10,642 nt of DNA. Origin: Bacillota bacterium. GTDB lineage: Bacteria; Bacillota; Clostridia; Acetivibrionales; DSM-1351. The stretch is taken from contig JAFABO010000137.1 in the NCBI GenBank assembly GCA_023426005.1, forward strand, positions 1 through 10,642. Direction: 5' to 3'. A program made the translations under genes and the position numbers. Under the pieces are notes generated by a model that saw nothing but the letters and a program-made list of their open reading frames with translations, had not been told where the DNA came from and made no database searches. Position 1 is the first letter of the stretch; the number at the start of each line of letters is the position of its first letter. This document shows positions 1 through 6,513 of the stretch, piece after piece.

Positions 1-1
1 A

Positions 2-226
2 TGTATAGCATGCGGAATGCCGATGGAAGATGCGTCAGACTATGCCATGGGAGATACCGGAAAGGATTACTGCAAATTCTGTGCAAGGCCTGACGGGTCA
101 ATGCAGTCCTATGATGAGAAACTTGAGAGCCTGACCGATTTTATTGTAAGAACCCAGGGACTGGACAAGCAGGCAGCCAGAGCTGCTGCGGAGGCAATGA
201 TGGCCAAGCTTCCCGCCTGGTCGTGA
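2..226 (+). CDS. Zinc-ribbon domain protein, C-terminal part (5' end outside window)
   Basis: The frame is open back to the first bases of the window, so the gene starts upstream and the first in-window ATG (position 17) is not its start. The visible residues begin CIACGMPM and continue to a second cysteine pair, YCKFC, giving two CxxC knuckles about 20 residues apart. A C-x2-CGMPM block followed by a CKxC block and an acidic helical tail is the pattern of the 'putative zinc ribbon' family (Zn_ribbon_2, PF12674). The tail (ESLTDFIVRTQGLDK, then an alanine-rich helix ending KLPAWS) also fits that family. The role is unknown; zinc binding is inferred from the cysteines. No convincing terminator follows. 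Confident about the fold, not about function. Confidence 0.75.
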   Translation, partial: CIACGMPMEDASDYAMGDTGKDYCKFCARPDGSMQSYDEKLESLTDFIVRTQGLDKQAARAAAEAMMAKLPAWS

Positions 227-287
227 GGTTAACAATTATTTGTTGTGCAAGTCGGCTGACTCTCAACTTTGCAGTTAAATACTTATC

Positions 288-348
288 TGATTAGATTGGT
301 ACGCGAGGACAACTTCATGAAGTTAGTACTTAAGTACCAATTTAATCA
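288..348. repeat. Nested inverted repeat in the intergenic region
   Basis: A 15-base arm at 288-302 (TGATTAGATTGGTAC) is matched by 334-348 (GTACCAATTTAATCA). Only one position differs from perfect complementarity, and it would be a G-U pair in RNA. Between the arms lie two further exact palindromes, AACTTCATGAAGTT at 311-324 and GTACTTAAGTAC at 326-337. The second overlaps the right arm, so the two folds exclude each other. A five-T run follows at 356-360, seven bases past the stem, so it is not a standard terminator. It could be a small palindromic repeat element, an operator or an RNA structure. The rest of 227-563 holds AT-rich sequence and the leader of the next gene. Confidence 0.55.
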
Positions 349-450
349 ATAGGGATTTTTCACCCGCAAAATTGATCAATCAACTAACTGGCCAACACAA
401 TTGTTAATTAAAATTCACAAATATTTCATACTTATTTAAAAATGCATCGT

Positions 451-552
451 TATAATATAGTGTAAGAGTTGTTTGTAAATATTATACAAGCAGTGAAGTT
501 GACTGACTTGATACAAAAATAGCGGAAAGCGATACTATATCGCAAAAGGGAG
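451..552 (+). promoter_or_regulatory. Probable promoter and leader of the (p)ppGpp synthetase gene
   Basis: A perfect TATAAT lies at 451-456. No good -35 box is found at normal spacing, so the promoter call is tentative. The resulting leader of about 100 bases contains a 6-bp perfect hairpin with a 3-base loop at 529-543 (GCGATA-CTA-TATCGC). The ribosome site AAAAGGGAG at 544-552 directly abuts it. No known riboswitch class was recognised in this leader. Confidence 0.35.
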
Positions 553-563
553 TCCTATAAATA

Positions 564-1256
564 ATGATGATGAAAAGAACTACTGCTATAACTTCTCTGA
601 ACGGTCTGGAACAAATGCTGTTTTGTGATGATGTAGAAGTATTAAAGGCAAATTTTCTCGAAGTGCAGCATTTATATCAGTCGGCAACACGGGAAATAAG
701 TACAAAGCTCGAAATACTAGATGATGAGTTTCAGTTTATTCATAAAAGAAATCCTATACATCATATGCAAAGCAGGATCAAGTCCATTAAAAGTATTTTT
801 GAAAAGTTGAACAGAAAAGAACTTGAAATCAGTATGGAATCTGCAAAAGCCAATCTTCATGATATAGCAGGTATAAGAGTTGTCTGCTATTACATTGAAG
901 ATATATACATGATAGCAAAGATGCTCACGCAGCAGGACGATATAGAGCTGGTGAGGGAAACCGACTATATAAAGAATCCCAAGCCTAACGGATACAGAAG
1001 TCTGCATCTGGTTGTAAAGGTACCTGTGTTTTTCTCGGACGGAAAGGAATGGGTGCCTGTTGAAATTCAGATAAGGACAATGGCAATGGATTTCTGGGCC
1101 AGCCTGGAACATCAGCTGAGATACAAAACAGTAGATGCAATCCCGCCTTCAGTTGCAAAGGAATTGCAGGAGTGTGCCGATACCATCGCAGATACCGATC
1201 TCAGAATGCAGAAAATTTATAAGACCATTGAGCAGTTCAACTATAACGCCGATTAA
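564..1256 (+). CDS. Small (p)ppGpp synthetase, RelA/SpoT domain (RelQ/RelP-like)
   Basis: This predicted cytosolic enzyme transfers pyrophosphate from ATP to GTP or GDP, making the stringent-response alarmones ppGpp and pppGpp. At 230 residues it is the size of the stand-alone small alarmone synthetases. It lacks the HD hydrolase, TGS and ACT domains of full-length Rel. Synthetase landmarks are visible: basic SRIKSIKSI at 70-78, HDIAGIRVVC at 99-108 with the metal-binding aspartate D100, DYIKNPKPNGYRSLHLVV at 134-151, and VEIQIRTMAMDFWASLEHQL at 166-185. The last block closely resembles Bacillus RelQ, but RelQ versus RelP cannot be settled by eye. The C-terminal helix is typical of the oligomerising RelQ/RelP type. 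ATG codons at 564, 567 and 570 are in frame; 564 sits about 11 bases after AAAAGGGAG and is preferred. It is monocistronic, with its own terminator. Confidence 0.9.
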   Translation: MMMKRTTAITSLNGLEQMLFCDDVEVLKANFLEVQHLYQSATREISTKLEILDDEFQFIHKRNPIHHMQSRIKSIKSIFEKLNRKELEISMESAKANLHDIAGIRVVCYYIEDIYMIAKMLTQQDDIELVRETDYIKNPKPNGYRSLHLVVKVPVFFSDGKEWVPVEIQIRTMAMDFWASLEHQLRYKTVDAIPPSVAKELQECADTIADTDLRMQKIYKTIEQFNYNAD

Positions 1257-1316
1257 TCATAGAATCAAAATGAATGACCTGCAGGCTTTATGCAGGCTTA
1301 ATATAGATATATGCGG

Positions 1317-1370
1317 GGGCTGCTGTCCGGTGAGTGAATTTATTCATTTATTGGGCAGCAGTCTCTTTTT
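1317..1370 (+). terminator. Rho-independent terminator of the (p)ppGpp synthetase gene
   Basis: The arms GGGCTGCTGTCC (1317-1328) and GGGCAGCAGTCT (1353-1364) pair over 12 positions with some G-U pairs, and the sequence runs into TCTCTTTTT. The loop contains a second small stem (GTGAAT/ATTCAT). It lies 60 bases after the stop, between two converging genes. The upstream side has no A-run, so it is not clearly bidirectional. A short tandem repeat (TGCAGGCTT twice, 1280-1299) precedes it. Confidence 0.8.
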
Positions 1371-1452
1371 ATCCTCAGAAAGCAGTATTGCCGGCCGCCT
1401 TTTTTATTTTTGAGATGATTTCGTGAGAGTAGCCGTATATACTTTACTGCCT

Positions 1453-2217
1453 CTACTGCGGCCAGAGTATTTCGCAGCCGTGTTTTGCCGCTGCTTCTAT
1501 AAATCCGGTCTGTGGCCTTTTGTCAGTGAGGATATAGTCCAGCTCCTCAAAGCCGCAGGTCCGGCACATGTAAATGCCCCCGAACTTGCTGCTGTCGCAC
1601 AGGAGCACCCGGACCTTGGAGTTCCTGATAAGAGCCTTTTTGAGTTTGGACTGTTCGAAGGAGGCGTCGGTTACACCGTTGTTGGGGGTGAGTCCGCTGC
1701 AGGAGAAAATGGCAAGTCCGGCGTTCAGGTTTGACAGATAATCAAGTGTATCGCTTCCAAGGAGAGAGTTTGAACGGGTACTGACAACTCCTCCGGGCAT
1801 ATAGATTTTAGCTTCTGTTTTTTCTGACAGAAGCAGAGCGTTTTTAAGTCCGTTCGTAATGACCGTAAGGTATTTGAACTGTGAAAGGTATGGAATGACC
1901 ATACCGGCGGTGCTGCTGGAGTCCATGAAGATAACCGAGTTGGAGCTGATGAAGCTTAAGGCAAGCCCGGCTATTTTCTTTTTCTCCTTTATGTTTTCCA
2001 GCTCCCGCACTGATATGGCCGACTCAGCGCTTGAACTGTCAAACAGCACAGCGCCACCGTGGGAACGCTTTATTACACCGGCTTTTTCCATTTTGGCGAG
2101 ATCGCGCCTTACAGTTGCGGTGCTGACATACAGCGCTTCACTTAATTCGTGAACCTTGACACTCTTTTTAGAATTTATGATATTTAAGATTTTGTTGTGG
2201 CGCTCTTCTTCAAACAT
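1453..2217 (-). CDS. DeoR-family transcriptional regulator, likely of the rhamnose operon
   Basis: This is a DNA-binding repressor of the DeoR family, 254 residues, the usual length. The N-terminal winged helix-turn-helix is clear: RHNKILNIINSKKSVKVHEL (6-25), then VSTATVRRDLAKMEKAGVIKR, and the family signature HGGAVL (53-58). The C-terminal sugar-phosphate-binding domain (about 77-235) shows MDSSSTAG (98-105), TNGLKNA (121-127), GGVVSTRSNSLLG (142-154), the SCSGLT block and CDSSKFG (207-213). It diverges from rhaB across 221 bases, the usual position of a local regulator. Bacillus subtilis rhamnose genes are also controlled by a DeoR-type protein, so the assignment is well founded but inferred from position. 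The effector is probably a rhamnose pathway phosphate. AGGAGA lies 13 bases upstream of the ATG, rather far, but a stop codon just upstream in frame fixes the start. Confidence 0.9.
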   Translation of the reverse strand: MFEEERHNKILNIINSKKSVKVHELSEALYVSTATVRRDLAKMEKAGVIKRSHGGAVLFDSSSAESAISVRELENIKEKKKIAGLALSFISSNSVIFMDSSSTAGMVIPYLSQFKYLTVITNGLKNALLLSEKTEAKIYMPGGVVSTRSNSLLGSDTLDYLSNLNAGLAIFSCSGLTPNNGVTDASFEQSKLKKALIRNSKVRVLLCDSSKFGGIYMCRTCGFEELDYILTDKRPQTGFIEAAAKHGCEILWPQ

Positions 2218-2290
2218 GGCTTACTTACCATCTCCTAAACTATTTTGAAGTATTATTCATAGATGTCTGTTTGTGATCGTACATGATTAA

Positions 2291-2319
2291 ATATTAACAA
2301 AGTACTGATGTAATATCAA
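2291..2319 (-). promoter_or_regulatory. Promoter of the DeoR-family regulator gene
   Basis: Read on the minus strand, TTGATA (2319-2314) is followed after exactly 17 bases by TAATAT (2296-2291). This predicts transcription starting near 2284 and a leader of about 67 bases. A small dyad, TGAT-GTAAT-ATCA on the plus strand, overlaps the -35 box and could be part of an operator. Confidence 0.55.
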
Positions 2320-2334
2320 TATAATGGGCAAATA

Positions 2335-2363
2335 TAGACACAAATAAACACGCATACTATAAT
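2335..2363 (+). promoter_or_regulatory. Promoter of the rhaBAD operon
   Basis: TAGACA (2335-2340, five of six matches to TTGACA) and a perfect TATAAT (2358-2363) are separated by 17 bases. This is the best sigma-A-type promoter in the divergent intergenic region. The predicted start is near 2370, about 69 bases before the rhaB ATG. The divergent regulator promoter lies only some 15 bases upstream, so one bound regulator could control both. Confidence 0.65.
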
Positions 2364-2401
2364 TTAATTATAATAAAAATATTTATATAATTGTTAGCAG
2401 T

Positions 2402-2425
2402 TCAATAACAATATTCATAACAATA
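2402..2425 (+). repeat. Tandem 12-base repeat in the rhaB leader, possible operator
   Basis: TCAATAACAATA (2402-2413) is followed directly by TTCATAACAATA (2414-2425), with ten of twelve bases identical. The core ATAACAATA is exact in both copies. It lies between the predicted transcription start and the rhaB ribosome site AAAGGAGG (2425-2432). DeoR-family repressors often use repeated half-sites, so an operator role is plausible but unproven. The low-complexity A/T content makes chance similarity possible. Confidence 0.35.
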
Positions 2426-2438
2426 AAGGAGGGCCGGG

Positions 2439-3905
2439 ATGAGCAATAAAAGAGTTTTGGCATTCGACTTTGGAGCTTCCAGCGGAAGAGCAATGCTGGG
2501 GGAATTCGACGGACAAACCATAAGAATGCAGGAAATTCATAGATTCGTAAATGAGCCCGTCACTATTGGAAAGACTATGTATTGGGACATTCTGAGACTT
2601 TACCATGAAACCGGGCAGGGTATTGCAAAAGCTGTAAAGGCAGGAGGCTTTGATGCCATAGGTATTGACACCTGGGGCGTGGATTTTGCACTGCTGGACA
2701 AAAGGGGCAATATGCTGGGAAATCCGGTTCATTACAGGGATTTAAGGACTGAGGGAATCGACGGGCAAGTTTTTAAACTCATATCGAAAGAAACTTTGTA
2801 TAAGGCGACAGGAATCCAGCAAATGAGGATAAATACCATATTCCAACTGGCTTACCTGGCAAAGCACCAGCCCGAGGTTATGGAAAATGCCGAAACCCTG
2901 CTCCAGATTCCTGATCTGCTGGCTTACTTTCTGACGGGGAAGAAGCGGAGCGAAATAACCAATGCTTCAACCACAAGTTTGTTTAACCCCGGAACTAAAA
3001 GTTGGTGTTTTGATATATGTGAAAAGCTGGGTATAAAGCAGAGTTTATTCCCCGAAACCATCCATCCCGGCGAGATTTACGGCACTCTTTCAAGGGAACT
3101 GTGTCAGGAACTGTCCTGCAGGGAAGTTCCGGTAATTGCAGTACCCACACACGATACCGCATCGGCAGTCGTGAGTGCTCCCGCCGTTAACAGGGACTTT
3201 GTGTATATCAGCTGCGGAACCTGGTCACTGCTTGGAATAGAAAGTGACAAGCCCATTATCTGCAAGGAATCAATGGAAGCAAACTTTACCAATGAAATAG
3301 GCTTCAACGATAAAATCCGCTTTCTCAAAAATATCATGGGTTTATGGCTTATTCAGGAGTCGAGAAGGCAATGGCATAGGGAAGGCTTTGAGGTGGATTT
3401 CAGTACACTGGAAAACGAGGCGCTTGAAGCCGAACCCTTCCTCTGCTATATCGATCCCGACGCTCCGGATTTTGAAACTCCGGGCAATTTGCCTGAAAGA
3501 ATAAGAAACTATTGCGCCGGAACCGGGCAATATGTGCCCAAAACCCGCGGGGAAATCATGAGATGCATTTACCAGAGCCTTGCACTGAAATACAGGTACA
3601 CTGTAGAAAACCTTGAAAAGCTTACCGGTAAACATTTTAAAACCATAAATATAATAGGCGGGGGAATAAAAGATACACTTTTGTGCAGAATGACTGCAAA
3701 CGCAAGCGGCAGGGATGTTCATGCCGGCCCTGTGGAGGCCACTGTTATGGGGAACATTGCAGTTCAGTTTATTGCTCTGGGTGAGATAAAGGATCTGTCC
3801 GAGGTCAGAAAAATAATCCGCAATTCGACTGATATAAAAGTATTCAAGCCTGTTCAGCAGGAGGAATGGCAAAGGGCTTACGAGGACTATAAAAAAATTT
3901 TATGA
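2439..3905 (+). CDS. rhaB: Rhamnulokinase
   Basis: This cytosolic FGGY-family sugar kinase phosphorylates L-rhamnulose at C1 with ATP, the second step of L-rhamnose breakdown. Its length of 488 residues is almost that of E. coli RhaB. The actin-like ATPase fold is marked by the first phosphate loop, FDFGASSGRAMLGEFDG (9-25), and the substrate block IGIDTWGVDFALLDKRG (74-90). It is further marked by THDTASAV (237-244), whose D239 matches the family's catalytic base, the second phosphate block YISCGTWSLLG (256-266), and the adenosine motif NIIGGGIKD (404-412). RDLRTEG (100-106) also fits rhamnulokinases rather than xylulo- or glycerol kinases. AAAGGAGG lies 6 bases before the ATG. It is the first gene of the operon, 48 bases before rhaA. 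The pathway context makes the substrate assignment strong. Confidence 0.96.
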   Translation: MSNKRVLAFDFGASSGRAMLGEFDGQTIRMQEIHRFVNEPVTIGKTMYWDILRLYHETGQGIAKAVKAGGFDAIGIDTWGVDFALLDKRGNMLGNPVHYRDLRTEGIDGQVFKLISKETLYKATGIQQMRINTIFQLAYLAKHQPEVMENAETLLQIPDLLAYFLTGKKRSEITNASTTSLFNPGTKSWCFDICEKLGIKQSLFPETIHPGEIYGTLSRELCQELSCREVPVIAVPTHDTASAVVSAPAVNRDFVYISCGTWSLLGIESDKPIICKESMEANFTNEIGFNDKIRFLKNIMGLWLIQESRRQWHREGFEVDFSTLENEALEAEPFLCYIDPDAPDFETPGNLPERIRNYCAGTGQYVPKTRGEIMRCIYQSLALKYRYTVENLEKLTGKHFKTINIIGGGIKDTLLCRMTANASGRDVHAGPVEATVMGNIAVQFIALGEIKDLSEVRKIIRNSTDIKVFKPVQQEEWQRAYEDYKKIL

Positions 3906-3948
3906 GGAAATGTTGAAAAAAATTATAAAAATCAGTAAAGGAGGTACC

Positions 3949-4002
3949 ATGCCATGTCATTTTCAGCATTATGTTTTGTGCGAAATGCCGGCATGGGCGT
4001 GA
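3949..4002 (+). CDS. Possible 17-codon leader peptide overlapping the rhaA start
   Basis: An ATG at 3949 opens a frame reading MPCHFQHYVLCEMPAWA and stopping at 4000-4002. That is two bases before the ATG at 4005, which family comparison would favour as the rhaA start. The strong ribosome site AAAGGAGG (3937-3944) is only 4 bases from this ATG, closer than ideal, but 9 bases from the ATG at 3954. It could allow translational coupling into rhaA, or be an accidental frame. No regulatory codon runs are present. Confidence 0.25.
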   Translation: MPCHFQHYVLCEMPAWA

Positions 4003-5261
4003 TCATGAACGAAATTAATGAAGCATACGCACTGGCAAAAAAAACTTATGCAAGGCTGGGTGTGGACACCGACAGGTCCATTGAGGCTTTGAAAAAAATT
4101 AAAATATCACTGCACTGCTGGCAGGGGGACGATATTGCAGGTTTTTTGTTCAAGGACCAGGCTCTCAGCGGAGGAATACAGGTAACAGGAAATTATCCCG
4201 GTGCAGCCACAAATGTTCAGGAGCTGAGGCAGGATATTGAAAAGGCTCTGACCTTTATCCCCGGGAAGCATAAGGTCAACCTCCATGCAATTTATGCCGA
4301 CACAGACGAAAAAGTTGATTTGGACCAGCTTGAGCCAAGACATTTTGAAGGCTGGGTCAATTGGGCCAAACAGCAGGGGCTGGGTCTTGATTTCAACCCC
4401 ACATGTTTTTCCCATCCAAAGGCTGACAGCGGTTTTACCATCAGCAGTGCGGATAAGGAGACACGGGATTTCTGGATCAGGCATTGCAAAAAAAGCCGTA
4501 AAATAGGGGAATATTTCGGAAAAGAGCTGGGACAGACCTGCGTAACCAACTTCTGGTTCCCCGACGGCTACAAGGATATCCCGGTTGACCGTGAAGCACC
4601 GAGACAGCGTATGAAAAGTGCCCTTGACGAGGTGTTCTTAGAAGAGATAGATACCAGCTGCAATATTGATGCCGTGGAAAGCAAGGTTTTCGGCATAGGC
4701 ACTGAGAGTTATGTGGTAGGCTCAAACGAATTCTGCCTTGGATATGCTGTCCGGAATAACAAAACCGTCTGCCTGGATGCAGGGCATTTTCATCCTACCG
4801 AAGTCATATCCGACAAGATAGCAACGGTTTTAATGTTTACGGATCAGCTGCTCTTGCATGTGAGCCGTCCGGTCAGATGGGACAGTGACCATGTTGTAAT
4901 AATGGACGATGAACTGAACCATATTGCCCAGTCACTCGTCAGAAGCAAGCTTTATGAGCGTACTCACATAGGACTTGATTTCTTTGACGGCAGCATTAAT
5001 AGAATTGCTGCATGGGTAATAGGCAGCAGAAATATGATCAAAGCGCTGCTGAAGGCGCTGCTGGAACCGACTGAAGAGCTCAGGCAGCTGGAGCTTGAGG
5101 GCGATTACACCGGCAGACTGGCCATGCTCGAAGAACTTAAGACCTATCCCTTTGGCGCTGTTTGGGATCATTACTGTCAGACCATGGGTGTTCCTGTGAG
5201 AGAGAGCTGGCTGACAGAGGTAAAGAAATATGAAAATGAAGTGCTTAAAAGCAGGACTTGA
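3954..5261 (+). CDS. rhaA: L-rhamnose isomerase
   Basis: This cytosolic enzyme converts L-rhamnose to L-rhamnulose, the first pathway step. It is a metal-dependent (Mn/Zn) TIM-barrel protein of the RhaA family. Family blocks run in order: SLHCWQGDD, GGIQVTGNYPGAATN, KVNLHAIYAD, GLDFNPTCFSHPKA, NFWFPDGYKD, ESKVFGIGTESYVVGSNEF, CLDAGHFHPTE, HVSRPVRWDSDHVV and GLDFFDGSINRIAAW. These carry the Glu/Asp/His residues expected as metal ligands. The start is debatable. ATG 3954 has an excellent ribosome site 9 bases upstream and gives 435 residues. Internal ATG 4005 gives 418 residues beginning MNEINEAYALAKKTY, the usual family N-terminus, but has only a weak ribosome site. The first 17 residues show no conservation that I recognise. 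Next gene 50 bases on. Confidence 0.95.
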   Translation: MSFSALCFVRNAGMGVIMNEINEAYALAKKTYARLGVDTDRSIEALKKIKISLHCWQGDDIAGFLFKDQALSGGIQVTGNYPGAATNVQELRQDIEKALTFIPGKHKVNLHAIYADTDEKVDLDQLEPRHFEGWVNWAKQQGLGLDFNPTCFSHPKADSGFTISSADKETRDFWIRHCKKSRKIGEYFGKELGQTCVTNFWFPDGYKDIPVDREAPRQRMKSALDEVFLEEIDTSCNIDAVESKVFGIGTESYVVGSNEFCLGYAVRNNKTVCLDAGHFHPTEVISDKIATVLMFTDQLLLHVSRPVRWDSDHVVIMDDELNHIAQSLVRSKLYERTHIGLDFFDGSINRIAAWVIGSRNMIKALLKALLEPTEELRQLELEGDYTGRLAMLEELKTYPFGAVWDHYCQTMGVPVRESWLTEVKKYENEVLKSRT

Positions 5262-5311
5262 AGAGATAGGTTGAAAAAGAGGAATTAAATAAAAGGAAAG
5301 AGAGATCAGAA

Positions 5312-6124
5312 ATGAAAGATATATTGACGGCACCATTCATAACAGAAATATGCAAACTGACCTCAAATCTTTACAGGTTGGGCTGGGACGAAAGAAACGG
5401 AGGCAATATAAGCTATATAGTACCCGAAGCAGAAGCAGCGGAATACCTGGATGTAAAAAAAGCCATAAGGAATATTCCCATGACATTTGACGGGACTTCT
5501 CTGGCAGGCAGAATTTTTGTTGTAACCGGTACGGGAAAGTACTTTAAAAATGTTATGGATGCTCCTGGAGCCAATCTCGGAATAGTAAAAGTCAAGGAGG
5601 ACGGCAAAAGCTTAGACCTGCTTTGGGGCTACGAGGACGGAGGCAGACCTACCAGCGAGCTGCCTGCCCATTTAATGACACATATAGAACGTCTGAAGGC
5701 AGATCCAAGCCATAGGGCTGTTATTCACACCCATCCCACCAATACCATTGCCATGACCTTTGTACATGAGCTTGATGAAAGAGCGTTTACCAGAACCCTG
5801 TGGCAGATGTGTACAGAATGCCTGGTAGTTTTCCCCGACGGGGTGAGCGTACTGCCCTGGATGCTTTGCGGAAATGAGGAAATAGGCAGGGTTACTGCGC
5901 AAAAAATGAAGGAATTCAGAGTGGTTATATGGGGCATGCACGGAATATTCGGTACAGGCAGAGATCTGGATGAAACCTTCGGGCTCATAGAAACCGTCGA
6001 GAAGGCGGCCGAGATATATATAAAAATAATGCATATGCCCATGAAGCAAACTATTACAGACGATAATTTAAAGGCACTGGCAGGGGCCTTTGGTGTAACA
6101 CCGAGAACTGGCTTTCTTGAATAG
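5312..6124 (+). CDS. rhaD: Rhamnulose-1-phosphate aldolase
   Basis: This zinc-dependent class II aldolase cleaves L-rhamnulose 1-phosphate to dihydroxyacetone phosphate and L-lactaldehyde, the third step. At 270 residues it is near the 274 of E. coli RhaD and belongs to the aldolase II/adducin fold family. GWDERNGGNIS (24-34) is the N-terminal signature; VVTGTGKYF (70-78) follows. The expected catalytic glutamate is E116 in SELPAHL, and the zinc histidines are H139 and H141 in IHTHPTN plus H210 in GMHGIF, spaced as in E. coli RhaD. The whole-length match to RhaD separates it from fuculose- or ribulose-phosphate aldolases. The ribosome site is modest (AAAAGGAAAG, 5291-5300). It is the last gene of the operon. 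A lactaldehyde reductase or dehydrogenase must be encoded elsewhere. Confidence 0.95.
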   Translation: MKDILTAPFITEICKLTSNLYRLGWDERNGGNISYIVPEAEAAEYLDVKKAIRNIPMTFDGTSLAGRIFVVTGTGKYFKNVMDAPGANLGIVKVKEDGKSLDLLWGYEDGGRPTSELPAHLMTHIERLKADPSHRAVIHTHPTNTIAMTFVHELDERAFTRTLWQMCTECLVVFPDGVSVLPWMLCGNEEIGRVTAQKMKEFRVVIWGMHGIFGTGRDLDETFGLIETVEKAAEIYIKIMHMPMKQTITDDNLKALAGAFGVTPRTGFLE

Positions 6125-6159
6125 TTCATATGGATATCCGGAGCAGCTCTTACGATTTT

Positions 6160-6220
6160 AGCTGCGTCTGTAAAATGTTTTATGTAACGTTGAATTTTTA
6201 GCCGCAGCTTCAATTTTTTT
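6160..6220 (+). terminator. Probable terminator of the rhaBAD operon
   Basis: AGCTGCG (6160-6166) pairs perfectly with CGCAGCT (6203-6209), followed after four bases by seven T residues (6214-6220). The long loop can fold a further small stem (TAAAA-TG-TTTTA). An alternative stem, GCAGCT (6143-6148) with AGCTGC (6160-6165), would compete for the left arm. Confidence 0.55.
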
Positions 6221-6423
6221 ACTCACAAAACCTGTCAGGTAATATTAATAAATATTTACAAATGCATCTGAAAAAGTTAAATTTCTAAACAGGCGTTAAT
6301 AATTTCCATACGTGGGTTTTATGTTATTTGGTGGAAATAAGATTGTTGTAAAAATGGAGTTTTTTAGTGTAAATTTAAACAAAAAAAGGGTGGATTTTTG
6401 GGCAGTTGCAATTTAAAAACTGC

Positions 6424-6452
6424 TTGCCTAAATGAGCATGGTGAAGTATTAT
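6424..6452 (+). promoter_or_regulatory. Probable promoter of the chemoreceptor gene
   Basis: TTGCCT (6424-6429) and TATTAT (6447-6452) are separated by 17 bases, about 60 bases before the ATG at 6514. A short stem GCAGT/ACTGC (6402-6406, 6419-6423) ends just before the -35 box. No clear motility-sigma (sigma-D type) promoter was seen. The remaining gene-free part (6221-6423) is AT-rich and contains only a 7-bp inverted repeat, ATTTCCA/TGGAAAT (6302-6308, 6332-6338). Confidence 0.4.
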
Positions 6453-6513
6453 AGAGATATATAGAGAATAGTGTCGAATCACTAAATTCAAAGGCATTGT
6501 GAGGAGAGTTTTT

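Noticed and set aside
1135..1734. Plus-strand frames at 1135-1413 and 1423-1734
   Set aside because: The first begins inside the alarmone synthetase gene and runs through its terminator; the second is antisense to the regulator gene. Neither has a ribosome site.
2271..2286. Possible catabolite-response (cre) site, TTGTGATCGTACATGA
   Set aside because: It has the central CG, but three of the defined positions differ from the usual consensus, so it was not listed as a feature.
3342..3872. 176-codon open frame on the minus strand
   Set aside because: It lies wholly inside rhaB on the opposite strand, lacks a ribosome site, and its product has no recognisable domain.
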